A DNA stretch of 64,000 nucleotides from contig CBDEFQ010000006.1 in the NCBI GenBank assembly GCA_965237485.1, positions 1 through 64,000 of the forward strand, written 5' to 3'. Of the stretch, positions 45,935-55,522 are shown piece by piece. Under the pieces are notes generated by a model. That model was not told where the DNA came from. It did not search any database and saw nothing but the letters and a program-made list of their open reading frames with translations. Made by a program: the position numbers and the translations under genes. Every line of letters begins with the position of its first letter. The stretch's first letter is position 1. This DNA is from JAAELZ01 sp965237485. GTDB taxonomy: Bacteria > Pseudomonadota > Gammaproteobacteria > Arenicellales > Poriferihabitantaceae.

Positions 45935-46759
45935 ATGATTAATAAAAGCAATAAACTATCGTTAGTTCGTCAGTGTAAATTGTTGAAGATTCATCGTTCC
46001 CATGTTTATTACAAAACCTCACCTGCTAATGAGGATGACTTGGAACTGATGCATCTGATTGATCGCATTCACCTCAATCGGCCCTTTCTTGGCAGTAGAC
46101 GCATTCGTGATGTGTTGCAAGATGTAGGCCACCGAGTTGACCGTAAACATGTGCGACGCTTAATGCGTAAGATGGGCATTAAAGCCATCTATCCTAGGCC
46201 TAACACCAGCAAGAAGAAGGCGGGGCACAAGATTTATCCTTATCTGCTAGGTGGGTTGGCCATCAATCAACCCAATCAAGCTTGGTGTACCGATATAACT
46301 TATATCCCGATGCCTAAGGGCTTTGCTTATCTTACCGTTGTGATGGATTGGTATTCTCGTAAAGTGCTGTCATGGCGGCTTAGCAACAGCATGGATAGCG
46401 CATTCTGCGTAGATGCTTTGGAAGAGGCACTGCATTACTACGGCAAGCCTGATATCTTTAACAGCGATCAAGGTGCGCAATTTACCAGTGAGGCGTTTAC
46501 CGGTGTACTCAAAGACAATGGTATTCGCATCAGCATGGATGGCAAAGGTGCTTGGCGTGACAATGTATTTGTTGAGCGCTTATGGCGCAGCGTGAAATAT
46601 GAGGAAGTCTATTTGCAAGCCTACCAATCGATGAAAGAGGCAAAAGACGGCATTGGCTCCTGGATAAACTATTACAACCAAGAGCGTAAACATCAAACAT
46701 TGGGCATGGTCCCTGACATGATGTATGATCCATGTCGCGGCCTGAAATTGGCTGCTTAA
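45935..46759 (+). CDS. IS3-family transposase OrfB, copy 2
   Basis: 274 residues, identical to copies 1 and 3, with the full DDE set D120, D178, E214. Confidence 0.95.
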   Translation: MINKSNKLSLVRQCKLLKIHRSHVYYKTSPANEDDLELMHLIDRIHLNRPFLGSRRIRDVLQDVGHRVDRKHVRRLMRKMGIKAIYPRPNTSKKKAGHKIYPYLLGGLAINQPNQAWCTDITYIPMPKGFAYLTVVMDWYSRKVLSWRLSNSMDSAFCVDALEEALHYYGKPDIFNSDQGAQFTSEAFTGVLKDNGIRISMDGKGAWRDNVFVERLWRSVKYEEVYLQAYQSMKEAKDGIGSWINYYNQERKHQTLGMVPDMMYDPCRGLKLAA

Positions 46760-48196
46760 TCAGCTGAAAATAACTCCTAAGCCATCTGTCCTAAAAAGCG
46801 GGTCCACTTCTTGCCTCTGGTTCAGCGTATGTATTTGATCGCGACCAAGGCGGGGCCAATAATTTTGGTGAGGTAAAAAAACTCACGGCCAGCGATGCGG
46901 CGCAAAGTGATCATTTTGGCACATCGGTCGCGGTGAGCGGCGATACGTTGGTGGTCGGGGCGCATGGGAACGACGACGCGGGGAATTTGTCTGGTTCAGC
47001 GTATGTATTTGATCGCAGCCAAGGCGGGGCCAATAATTTTGGTGAGGTAAAAAAACTCACGGCCAGCGATGTGGCGCAAGGTGATCAATTTGGTCGTTCG
47101 GTGGCGGTAAGCGGCGACACAGTGGTGGTTGGGGCGAGATTTGACGACGACGGGGAGAGTTCTGGTTCGACCTATGTATTTGATCGCAGCCAAGGCGGGG
47201 CCAATAACTTCGGTGAGATAAAAAAACTCACGGCCAGCGATGCAGCGGAATACGATTATTTTGGCACCTCTGTCTCGATAAGCGGCGATACGGTGGTGGT
47301 TGGGGCGTTTGAAGATGGTGATGGGGACAATGTTTACGGCTCGGCGTTTGTATTTGATCGTGACCAGGGCGGGGCCAATAACTTTGGTGAGGTAAAGAAG
47401 CTGACGGCCAGCGATGTGGTGGAATACGCTTATTTTGGCACCTCGGTTTCGATAAGCGGTGATACGGTAGTGATCGGGGCACCTAGACATAATGATCCCG
47501 AAGGCGAAAGACGCTGACCTCCATATCGTGGGCTAGCATTGCCAGAGCCATAATAGAGTTTTTTAAATGTCTATAGGAGATCAGCATCATGAGTAAAGAT
47601 AACATAGTTTTTATTGGATTAGATACCCACAAAGAATCGACCGAGGTGGCGTATGTATTGGATGGCCGAGAGAACACCCCGGAACACCTTGGTAAGATAG
47701 CAACGACGAAACAATGTTTAGTTAAATTAGCGCGTCAATTTGAGTCAAAGCACCTCAGTGCCACATTGCACTTTGTTTACGAAGCGGGTCCGTGTGGTTA
47801 TTGGGTTTATCGTTTGTTAACCAGCCTTGGGCATTGTTGTTATGTTGTTGCGCCGTCGCTTATTCCTAAAAAGCCAAGGGATAAAGTAAAAACGGATAAG
47901 CGTGACGCAATGAATTTGGCTCGATTACTTAAGAATGCGGATTTAACCGCAATTTATGTACCCGAACCAGAGGATGAGGCGATACGAGATTTATCCCGTG
48001 CGCGCGAGCGGGGCATGTACGACCTTAAAGATGCCAAATACCAACTCAAGGCTTTACTGCTGCGCAATAATATCCGTTATGAGGGGATCGCAAATTGGAG
48101 TTTGAAGCTGAAGTGGACCCCATGATTAGGACAGGTTGAAGGCCAAAATAAGGAGTTATTTTCTGTTTTATAATTGTTCAAAACGAGGAACAGAAA

Positions 48197-48478
48197 ATGA
48201 GTAAAAAGCGTAGAAACCATGCCCCACCATTCAAAGCCAAAGTTGCTCTTGCAGCAATCAAAGGTGATGAAACATTAAGCAATCTTGCTAGTCGTTATGA
48301 CATCAATGCAAATCTTATCGTCAAGTGGAAGAAACAATTGCTCGATAGCTCAGCTGAAGTCTTTGCATCAGGCACAGGCTTATCTCCAAACCGAGAATCA
48401 GAGATTAAATCATTACAGGCAAAGATCGGTGAAATCACCATGGAAAACGATTTTTTATCAAAAGCGCTCGGTCGTTAA
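48197..48478 (+). CDS. IS3-family OrfA, copy 3
   Basis: 93 residues with the ITMEND and KALGR variants; helix-turn-helix and slippery heptamer as in the other copies. Confidence 0.9.
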   Translation: MSKKRRNHAPPFKAKVALAAIKGDETLSNLASRYDINANLIVKWKKQLLDSSAEVFASGTGLSPNRESEIKSLQAKIGEITMENDFLSKALGR

Positions 48479-48498
48479 ACAGACCTGAGCGCAAAACT

Positions 48499-49323
48499 AT
48501 GATTAATAAAAGCAATAAACTATCGTTAGTTCGTCAGTGTAAATTGTTGAAGATTCATCGTTCCCATGTTTATTACAAAACCTCACCTGCTAATGAGGAT
48601 GACTTGGAACTGATGCATCTGATTGATCGCATTCACCTCAATCGGCCCTTTCTTGGCAGTAGACGCATTCGTGATGTGTTGCAAGATGTAGGCCACCGAG
48701 TTGACCGTAAACATGTGCGACGCTTAATGCGTAAGATGGGCATTAAAGCCATCTATCCTAGGCCTAACACCAGCAAGAAGAAGGCGGGGCACAAGATTTA
48801 TCCTTATCTGCTAGGTGGGTTGGCCATCAATCAACCCAATCAAGCTTGGTGTACCGATATAACTTATATCCCGATGCCTAAGGGCTTTGCTTATCTTACC
48901 GTTGTGATGGATTGGTATTCTCGTAAAGTGCTGTCATGGCGGCTTAGCAACAGCATGGATAGCGCATTCTGCGTAGATGCTTTGGAAGAGGCACTGCATT
49001 ACTACGGCAAGCCTGATATCTTTAACAGCGATCAAGGTGCGCAATTTACCAGTGAGGCGTTTACCGGTGTACTCAAAGACAATGGTATTCGCATCAGCAT
49101 GGATGGCAAAGGTGCTTGGCGTGACAATGTATTTGTTGAGCGCTTATGGCGCAGCGTGAAATATGAGGAAGTCTATTTGCAAGCCTACCAATCGATGAAA
49201 GAGGCAAAAGACGGCATTGGCTCCTGGATAAACTATTACAACCAAGAGCGTAAACATCAAACATTGGGCATGGTCCCTGACATGATGTATGATCCATGTC
49301 GCGGCCTGAAATTGGCTGCTTAA
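48499..49323 (+). CDS. IS3-family transposase OrfB, copy 3
   Basis: 274 residues, identical to copies 1 and 2. Complete DDE core. Confidence 0.95.
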   Translation: MINKSNKLSLVRQCKLLKIHRSHVYYKTSPANEDDLELMHLIDRIHLNRPFLGSRRIRDVLQDVGHRVDRKHVRRLMRKMGIKAIYPRPNTSKKKAGHKIYPYLLGGLAINQPNQAWCTDITYIPMPKGFAYLTVVMDWYSRKVLSWRLSNSMDSAFCVDALEEALHYYGKPDIFNSDQGAQFTSEAFTGVLKDNGIRISMDGKGAWRDNVFVERLWRSVKYEEVYLQAYQSMKEAKDGIGSWINYYNQERKHQTLGMVPDMMYDPCRGLKLAA

Positions 49324-49740
49324 TCAGCTGAAAATAACTCCTAAGCCATCTGTCCTAAAAAGCGGGTCCACTTCTAGCATCTGCGTTGGTTAACAGAGTT
49401 GGTGTTACCGCAGCCGTGCCAACAGATCGTGTTACAAGAATATATTCAAACGGTAACGGAGCGCACAGATCGAGTTGATCGGTTAGATAACGAGTTATCC
49501 TATCAGGTAAAAAGTTGGCGTTATTACCCGGTAGTTAAGGCGCTTCAATCAATTGCATATTTTTACCAACCGTGGCCAGTTAATTTTACGTAGCGAGGCC
49601 ACCTAATTTTACCAACCGTGGCCACTGATTTTTATCGAAGCGCGGACACTTTTTCGCTTCCGTAAAATTCCTCCACAGCCTTCTTGCGGTTAACACTATA
49701 ACCGTTAACCTGCCGTTCTTTTATTTGTATTGGAACAGCT

Positions 49741-51288
49741 ATGAAACCCAAGAAGGTCACTATGTTAAAACTCAAAGACATTCTGCGCTTGCACTATGAG
49801 GCGCAACTATCCTCCCGTAAAATCGCGCTCAGCTTAAACCTGTCACGCAGCGCCGTATCCAAATATCTCGTCAGAGCAACAAATGCCCAATTAAGCTGGC
49901 CCCTGCCAGCAGGCATGGATGAACAACAGCTGCAGGCGATATTAAAGCCGCCCAAATGCAGAGGCCCTGCCACTGCTTTATTGTGTGAGCCAGACTTTGC
50001 ACAAATATCAGTTGAACGGTCTCGTAAAGGGATGACTCGCCAATTACTGTGGGAAGAATACGCCGAGCATCATCCAGTCAACCATTACAGCTATTCTCGC
50101 TTCACGGTGTTGTTCGGTCAGTGGCGCAAGAAGCAAAGAATCTCGATGCGCCAGACTCATATTGCTGGAGATAAACTGTTTGTTGATTATGCTGGTTTAA
50201 CCTTAGGTATTATTGATGCTCGTACGGGTGAAGCACGCCCTGCCCAAGTATTCGTTTCAGTGCTCGGAGTCAGTTCCTATACCTACGCCGAGGCCACATG
50301 GACACAGAGCTTGCCTGACTGGATAGGCCCACACGTTCGCGCCTTTGAATTTTATGGCGGTGTTACTCAAACAGTGGTGCCCGATAACCTCAAGAGTGCT
50401 GTTTCTAAAGCCGGTCGTTATGACCCCGAACTCAACCCCAGCTATGCACAATTAGCCGCCTATTACGGTGTGGCGGTGATGCCTGCCAGACCTTATAAGC
50501 CTAAGGATAAATCTAAAGCCGAGGTGGGCGTACAGATTGTCGAACGCTGGATCATGATGCGGCTGCGCAAGCTGCAATTGTTTAGTTTGGATGAGGCTAA
50601 TCAAGCTATTCGAGGATTGCTAGATGATCTAAACAATCGCCCCTTTAAACAACGCCCGGGTTCTCGCCGCTCACAGTTTGAATCAATTGATAAGCCTGCT
50701 CTTAAATCATTGCCTGGCACGCCTTATAGCTATCGCCATGTAGTAAAAGCACGGGCGCACATCGATTATCACGTTAGCTATGATGGACATCATTACTCGG
50801 TTCCCTATCAATTGCGCGGCGAGGCAGTAATGTTACACGTCGGCGAGCACTGTATTGATGTGTTCTACCAAGGCAAGGGTGTCGCGCAACATCCGCGAGC
50901 AATGGGCCAAGGCGGACACACAACCCATGTCGCTCACATGCCTAAAGCTCATGCTAAACACCAAGAGTGGACGCTTGGTCGGTTTCTTAATTGGGCAAGT
51001 CAGGTCGGTGCGGCGACAGAGCGCGTGGTGCGTTATCAATTAGAAAATCGCCCCCATCCAGAACATGGTTATCGTGCTTGTTTGGGCATTCTTAACCTTG
51101 CCAAGAAATACGGCAAGACGCGTTTAGAGAATGCCTGTTTACGCGCAGAGAAGATTGGCGGCCTGCATTACAAACACCTTGCATCAATACTACAAACCCG
51201 TCTCGACAAGCTACCTACCGAACCCGATAAGCAACAGACTTTGCCAAGCACCCATGCCAATGTGCGCGGAGCCGATTACTACCATTAA
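49741..51288 (+). CDS. istA: IS21-family transposase IstA
   Basis: 515 residues. The N-terminal HTH (RKIALSLNLSRSAVSKYL) is followed by the rve core with Asp in LFVDYAGLTLG, Asp in TVVPDNLKSAV and Glu in DKSKAEVGVQIVERW, and a C-terminal Mu-type beta domain (HVSYDGHHYSVPYQL). It starts 187 bp inside the element and ends 37 bp before istB. IstA forms the transpososome with the ATPase IstB. Intact. Confidence 0.93.
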   Translation: MKPKKVTMLKLKDILRLHYEAQLSSRKIALSLNLSRSAVSKYLVRATNAQLSWPLPAGMDEQQLQAILKPPKCRGPATALLCEPDFAQISVERSRKGMTRQLLWEEYAEHHPVNHYSYSRFTVLFGQWRKKQRISMRQTHIAGDKLFVDYAGLTLGIIDARTGEARPAQVFVSVLGVSSYTYAEATWTQSLPDWIGPHVRAFEFYGGVTQTVVPDNLKSAVSKAGRYDPELNPSYAQLAAYYGVAVMPARPYKPKDKSKAEVGVQIVERWIMMRLRKLQLFSLDEANQAIRGLLDDLNNRPFKQRPGSRRSQFESIDKPALKSLPGTPYSYRHVVKARAHIDYHVSYDGHHYSVPYQLRGEAVMLHVGEHCIDVFYQGKGVAQHPRAMGQGGHTTHVAHMPKAHAKHQEWTLGRFLNWASQVGAATERVVRYQLENRPHPEHGYRACLGILNLAKKYGKTRLENACLRAEKIGGLHYKHLASILQTRLDKLPTEPDKQQTLPSTHANVRGADYYH

Positions 51289-51325
51289 CCCAAACCATTT
51301 CATCTATAACCAACAGGAAAATACT

Positions 51326-52072
51326 ATGACTCCACAACAAACCCTTACCCAACTGAATGAATTACGCCTAACGGGCATGGCCGAGCAACTGTGCTATCAG
51401 TTCGACCCACCTAACACTTATGATGAGCTGGGCTTTATCGAACGACTCAGTTTGCTCGTAAACCACGAGGCCACCGTGCGGGATAACCGCAAAGTCACGC
51501 GTTTACTCAAGCAAGCGAAGTTACGATATCGCGCCCAAGCAGACGACATCGATTACCGAACTAGACGAGGTTTACACAAAGACACGGTAGCGCAGTTACT
51601 GGCCCTAGACGGGGTAAACAAAAGCCGCAATGTCATCATCCAGGGCCCTACAGGCACCGGCAAAACCTTCTTGGCCTGTGTGTTAGGACAAGCGACTTGT
51701 GAGCACGGCATTAGCACAAAATATATTCGTGCTAGCCGCTTATTTGAAGCAATGACCTTGAGCCATGGTGATGGCAGTTACACCAAGCTACTGGCACAAA
51801 TAGCAAAAATCAAACTATTGATTATCGATGACTGGGGCTTGGATACACTGACTCAGCAAAACCGTAATGACCGATTAGAAATAATAGAAGATCGCCACGG
51901 TAATGGCGCCACCTTAATCACCAGTCAATTGCCCACACAACATTGGCATGATGCGATTGGTGAAGCCACTTTGGCTGATGCGATTCTGGATCGCTTATTA
52001 CACAACGCGCACAAAATACAATTAGAGGGGGAATCGATGAGAAAAATCCAGTCACAACAGAGCAAAGTGTAG
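51326..52072 (+). CDS. istB: IS21-family helper ATPase IstB
   Basis: 248 residues from the ATG MTPQQTLTQL, which follows CAACAGGAAA; the long upstream extension overlapping istA is not coding. AAA+ features are the Walker A GPTGTGKTFLA, Walker B LLIIDDWGLD and sensor region TLITSQLP. IstB selects target DNA and activates IstA. Intact. Confidence 0.93.
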   Translation: MTPQQTLTQLNELRLTGMAEQLCYQFDPPNTYDELGFIERLSLLVNHEATVRDNRKVTRLLKQAKLRYRAQADDIDYRTRRGLHKDTVAQLLALDGVNKSRNVIIQGPTGTGKTFLACVLGQATCEHGISTKYIRASRLFEAMTLSHGDGSYTKLLAQIAKIKLLIIDDWGLDTLTQQNRNDRLEIIEDRHGNGATLITSQLPTQHWHDAIGEATLADAILDRLLHNAHKIQLEGESMRKIQSQQSKV

Positions 52073-52166
52073 CCACTTTACGTTAAAATCACTTGACCGT
52101 TTGAAGGCTTGGTGCAAGTGGCCACGCTTCGTAAAATTCGGTGGCCACGGTTGTAAAAATACGCAC

Positions 52167-53488
52167 TCACAGGCCACCGTGACTGTTTCCAAGCCATGCT
52201 GGTGAATCAATAGTAACAATTGTACAAACTCTCGATCACCGCCATCACGTTTGAGGTACTGTTTTTTGAGTGTTAGCAGCGCCTTGGGTAAATCCCAATC
52301 AACAAACGGTGCGCCATTGCGTAATGCGCCAGGTTTAATCTCCAGTACGGGCAGATAATGCCAAGGATCAAAGATCATTTGATGACGACCGAAACAGCGA
52401 GCATGTGAAGTCACTTCCACATCGTCAACCACGACTTTAATCCTATCTGCATAGGCTCTAACAGAAACAGCTTGGCCAACATACCGACAGGGTACGGAGT
52501 ATTAATGGCGGTCGTAGTGCACCACACCGGTTTTATGCACACGCGCCAAACGCTCATAATATCCATCAAAGGCTACCATCGCGGGACGTAAGCTCGGCTG
52601 CTCCTCGGCAAACACTTCATCAATTAGTCTTGATTTGTCAGTCGGGTGTGGGCGTTCACCAAGTCGAGCACAACGTTGCTCCAGCCATTGGTTTAATTCA
52701 TCTAAATCAGCAAAGCGCACCCGTGGAACAAACAGCCTTTGGCGCATAACACCGACCTGACGTTCAACCTGGCCTTTCTCCCAACCCGCTGCCGGTGTAC
52801 AGGCAATCGGTTCAATCAGATAATGATTCATCCGGCTTAGAAAGCGGCGATTAAACTCACGCCGCTTACCCTTAAACAATGCACTGACTATGGTCTTAGG
52901 GTGATCGTATATCATCTTCTGAGGTAAGCCCTCAAAGAAATCAAACGCCCGAATATGTGCATCAAACACCCTCTCCTGTGTTTCTCTGGGATAGGCCCTA
53001 AGATATGATTTACGCGAATGACATAAACGAAAGTGGGCTAGTTTGATCTTGACACCAAACCCACCCAGAATGACTTGTTCATGTGACCAATCAAACTGAC
53101 AGGCTTCACCTGGTGCAAAAACCAATGGCACAAATGCTTGTTTAATACATGACCGCGAGTGATCCTTCCACGCTTTGACAAACCGTTGAACGCTGTCATA
53201 AGCCCCTCGATACCCTTGCAACTCAATCTCTTCATACAGTTGAACTGCATTACGTCTTTCTCGCACTGAGCGAGCTGCGTCCACTTCAAGCAAATTGATC
53301 AACTGAGGTTTGAACTTATCCAGCTTCGGACAGACTATTGGCACCGACCGCTGATATTCAGGTTCACTTGGCGCGTTGTTTAAATATTTATAAATAGTGG
53401 TGCGTGATAAATTGAATTCACGCGACACCTCGCTTACTTTGCGACCTTCTACTAAACACAAACGTCGTATCTTGGTACATATAGGCAT
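52167..53488 (-). pseudogene. istA: IstA relic with an in-frame stop
   Basis: It starts MPICTKIRRLCLVEGRKVSE with an HTH (VSREFNLSRTTIYKYLNN). The rve core has Asp in CQFDWSHEQV, Asp in KMIYDHPKTIV and Glu in GWEKGQVERQVG. A TAA at 52504-52502 interrupts VHYDRH-stop-YSVPCRYVGQ in the same frame; a single substitution would explain it. The frame then runs to the junction at 52167. Not functional. Confidence 0.8.
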
Positions 53489-53604
53489 ACAAATCACCTG
53501 ACAGTTTCCTCGGATTAATGGCTCCGAGACAGTTAACAATAAAGGTGTTCAGTTTTGTACGCTGATCACCCACGAAACTGTTCATTTTTGCACGCTGTTC
53601 AACA
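52167..53604 (-). mobile_element. Second, unrelated IS21-family element, 3'-truncated
   Basis: The 5' end keeps paired internal repeats (GCGTGCAAAAATGAACAG and GCGTACAAAACTGAACAC, minus strand) and ends at TGTTGAACAGCG near 53604. The istB half is gone: the complete IS21 element at 49554-52166 abuts it at 52166/52167. Confidence 0.75.
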
Positions 53605-53605
53605 A

Positions 53606-53697
53606 ACACGGCGCAAACATCAAATGGGAGGAAAATTTTAACGACGTGATTGATAAGTCAATATTAGAGGCACGACTAGAGATACCGCTAATAAAAT
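53606..53697 (+). pseudogene. C-terminal stub of a sensor histidine kinase (tentative)
   Basis: About 30 codons run from the IS21 relic to a TGA at 53695-53697, ending HGANIKWEENFNDVIDKS, then LEARLEIPLIK. A final beta strand of the L-x-I-P-L form is how HATPase_c domains often end, and a LuxR-type response regulator follows 100 bp downstream. The identification is weak; position is the better argument. Confidence 0.35.
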
Positions 53698-53797
53698 GAA
53701 AATTGTCCAACGACTAACACTACCAACCCCTAGTTGAAAAGAGCATATCTTATGTACTGTAATAATTTACTTCGTACAATAGCCGTTTAAAAAGCTT

Positions 53798-54442
53798 ATG
53801 ATAACGAATGCCCTAATAGTAGAAGATCACTTTTCCGCACGGACTGCATTATCTGAGATAGTTACAAAGCTCAATACGAGTATGAAAGTGACTGCTGTTT
53901 CAAGCCTTGCTGAAGCCCACACTTCTCTCAAGGTTCAGCGCATAGATCTAGCACTGTTAGATATTAATCTGCCTGATGGTAGCGGTATTAACTTAATAGC
54001 CATAATTAGAGAAATGTACCCGTCATGTTGCGTCGTTATGTCGACGGTATATAACAATAGTGAAATGTTATTTAGTGCATTGCGTCAAGGCACCAATGGT
54101 TACTTACTCAAACAAGATTCCCCTAAAATCATTGTAGATGCGCTCAATGGAATTTTACTAGGGAATCCTCCTTTATCCCCGTATATGGCGCAACGAATGG
54201 TGAGGTATTTTCATCCCGAACAAAACCAAATAAAGCCCCACCTCACCCAGAGAGAAGCCGAAGTACTTTCATTATTAGCGAACGGCTATCACCGTGGCGA
54301 GATATCGCAATCTCTTGAAATAACACGAAATACGGTGTCAGATCACATCAAACAAATATATGTCAAACTTGATGTGAATACCTGTGCTCAGGCGACGCTA
54401 AAGGCGGTTAATATGGGCTTGGTTGATCCAGCTTCACACTAA
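53798..54442 (+). CDS. Two-component response regulator, NarL/FixJ (REC-LuxR HTH) type
   Basis: 214 residues. The receiver domain (1-120) has the acidic pair in VEDH, the phospho-acceptor Asp in LALLDINLPDGSG, Thr/Ser in MSTVYNN and Lys in LLKQDSP. The LuxR-type HTH follows (LTQREAEVLSLLANGYHRGE, then ITRNTVSDHIKQIYVKLDVN). It should activate or repress genes when phosphorylated. Its likely kinase gene upstream was destroyed by the IS21 relic, so it may be uncoupled. TACAAT at 53775-53780 is a possible -10. Confidence 0.9.
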   Translation: MITNALIVEDHFSARTALSEIVTKLNTSMKVTAVSSLAEAHTSLKVQRIDLALLDINLPDGSGINLIAIIREMYPSCCVVMSTVYNNSEMLFSALRQGTNGYLLKQDSPKIIVDALNGILLGNPPLSPYMAQRMVRYFHPEQNQIKPHLTQREAEVLSLLANGYHRGEISQSLEITRNTVSDHIKQIYVKLDVNTCAQATLKAVNMGLVDPASH

Positions 54443-54503
54443 TCGAGGCAGGCCAAATTGTGCTTAGCAATGGAGGGTTTGCGTCTTTATCTAATAGTAG
54501 TAT

Positions 54504-54524
54504 CCAAACCTCTTTGAGGTTTGG
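54504..54524. terminator. Hairpin after the response regulator gene
   Basis: A perfect 9-bp stem, CCAAACCTC/GAGGTTTGG, around a TTT loop, 62 bp past the stop. There is no strong T run, so termination efficiency is uncertain. Confidence 0.45.
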
Positions 54525-54620
54525 GTTGATGTATCATCGCGAGAAAAGTGATTGGTGATCTCTCTAATAGCATTTGTGACTCTGCGCGCTGAACAATACT
54601 AACTGCAAGACTAAACGGCT

Positions 54621-55478
54621 ATGCAATTACCCATTACCTTTGCAATATTGAGCTTGGCTTTTGCTGGCTTAAATGATGTTGTTTTTAAACGCTATAACCT
54701 TGTAGAGCGTTCACGGGGGGTGATGATCTGTGCAACCGGTGTTGTTTGGATGATATTAGTGCTCTTGGATATGGCGCTGAGCGAAACTAAAGTAAACTTT
54801 GTAGTGAGAACCTTACCCTATCTGATCGGCGCGAGTTTACTACTTGCGGTGGCCAATATTTTGTTGCTTGAGTCCTTGCGGCATTTAGAAGTTAGCTTGG
54901 GCGCAACAATTTATCGGCTAAATACGATAGGTGTGGTGGTTTTATCGGTGTTGTTATTGGGCGAATCACTTTCGTTTTACAAGCTACTCGGTATTGCATT
55001 TGGTGTTGCCGCAGCACTTGTCTTATATCGGCCTTTTGGAACTAAGGCTAATTCACCACATGCCCATTTAGGGCTAATTGTAGTGTTGATTGCTGCTTTG
55101 TTTCGAGCTGGGTATGCAATTGTAACTAAGGCAGGCTTGATCTTGGGAGTCGATCAAAACACTTTAGTTTTAGTTTCGGCGCTTTGCTGGGTGCTGGGTG
55201 GATTAATCTACGCAATGATAATTGAAAGGCGATTTTCGATTGCGAAAGCAGAAGTATTATATGCCTTAGTGTCTGGAACCTTGGTCTATTTAATTATAAA
55301 AACATTGGTTTTGGCACTTTCGCTTGGTGAGGCTAGCGTTGTTATTACAATAGCTAATATGAGCTTCGTAATGGCATTTGTTACAGCGGTGCTACTGAAA
55401 ATGGAAAGATTTGATTGGCGTAAACTGGGCGCGCTCAGTTTTGCTATTGTCGCAATTGTCTTGCTGTCAAACTCCTAA
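54621..55478 (+). CDS. EamA/DMT-family membrane transporter
   Basis: 285 residues with about ten hydrophobic helices in two related halves (for example LLAVANILLLESLRHLEVSL in the first; VVITIANMSFVMAFVTAVLL in the second), the duplicated EamA layout. The small helical pattern SLGATIYRLNTIGVVVLSVL is typical of drug/metabolite transporters. The substrate is not predictable. Its neighbours give no pathway hint. Confidence 0.85.
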   Translation: MQLPITFAILSLAFAGLNDVVFKRYNLVERSRGVMICATGVVWMILVLLDMALSETKVNFVVRTLPYLIGASLLLAVANILLLESLRHLEVSLGATIYRLNTIGVVVLSVLLLGESLSFYKLLGIAFGVAAALVLYRPFGTKANSPHAHLGLIVVLIAALFRAGYAIVTKAGLILGVDQNTLVLVSALCWVLGGLIYAMIIERRFSIAKAEVLYALVSGTLVYLIIKTLVLALSLGEASVVITIANMSFVMAFVTAVLLKMERFDWRKLGALSFAIVAIVLLSNS

Positions 55479-55522
55479 TGATTGCTGTAAATTTGCAGTA
55501 TCAATAGCCTTTGAAGCTTTAA

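Larger units (their letters stand above)
45545..46811 (+). mobile_element. IS3-family insertion sequence, copy 2 (1267 bp)
   Basis: Same ends as copy 1. Perfect 3-bp duplication TGC (45542-45544, 46812-46814). It lies inside FG-GAP repeat 5. Confidence 0.96.
44139..47494 (+). pseudogene. FG-GAP (integrin-type beta-propeller) repeat protein, decayed
   Basis: A secreted protein: a hydrophobic signal (LRLLGSLVLLVYPGSVAAS), an N-terminal module ending RYPVTVDPLIE, then about 8.5 repeats of 58 residues. Each repeat runs KLTASDAAQ-x-D-x-FG-x-SV-x-x-SGDTVVVGA to GSAYVFDR-x-QGG-x-NNFGEVK. The frame shifts near 44395-44410 and shifts back near 44795-44815. An IS3 copy splits repeat 5 at 45545; removing it and one TGC rejoins VGSA to SGSAYVFD. 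The 3' end is cut by an IS110 element near 47494 and the 5' start lies in IS5 sequence. FG-GAP repeats fold as blades of calcium-binding propellers on surface or secreted proteins; the ligand is unknown. Confidence 0.85.
48109..49375 (+). mobile_element. IS3-family insertion sequence, copy 3 (1267 bp)
   Basis: Perfect 3-bp duplication AGC (48106-48108, 49376-49378). Same orientation as copy 2 and only 1.3 kb downstream of it. Confidence 0.96.
47495..49553 (+). pseudogene. IS110-family element: DEDD transposase split by IS3 and 3'-truncated
   Basis: The transposase starts at 47589 (MSKDNIVFIGLDTHKESTE) after GGAG. The N-terminal DEDD nuclease has D11 in FIGLDTH, E in FVYEAGPCGYW and the paired Asp in KTDKRDAMNLA. 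An IS3 copy interrupts at 48109. Removing it and one AGC joins NWSLK to HLRWLTELVLPQPCQ and the frame runs on to KSWRYYPVVKALQ, where an IS21 element starts (49554). The C-terminal Transposase_20 serine domain is missing, so it cannot be active. About 95 bp upstream of the ATG (47495-47588) belong to the element's left end, where IS110 members encode their bridge RNA. Confidence 0.85.
49554..52166 (+). mobile_element. IS21-family insertion sequence (about 2.6 kb), complete
   Basis: The ends read inward TGCATATTTTTACC and TGCGTATTTTTAC, followed on both sides by AACCGTGGCCA and a second AATTTTACG-AGCG-GGCCAC repeat, the multiple terminal repeats typical of IS21. It carries istA and istB. The left flank is IS110 and the right flank is a different IS21 relic, so no target duplication remains. 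Confidence 0.88.

Noticed and set aside
51131..51325. Long N-terminal extension of IstB overlapping istA
   Set aside because: The extension is istA read in another frame; the ATG at 51326 follows a purine-rich site and matches usual IstB length.
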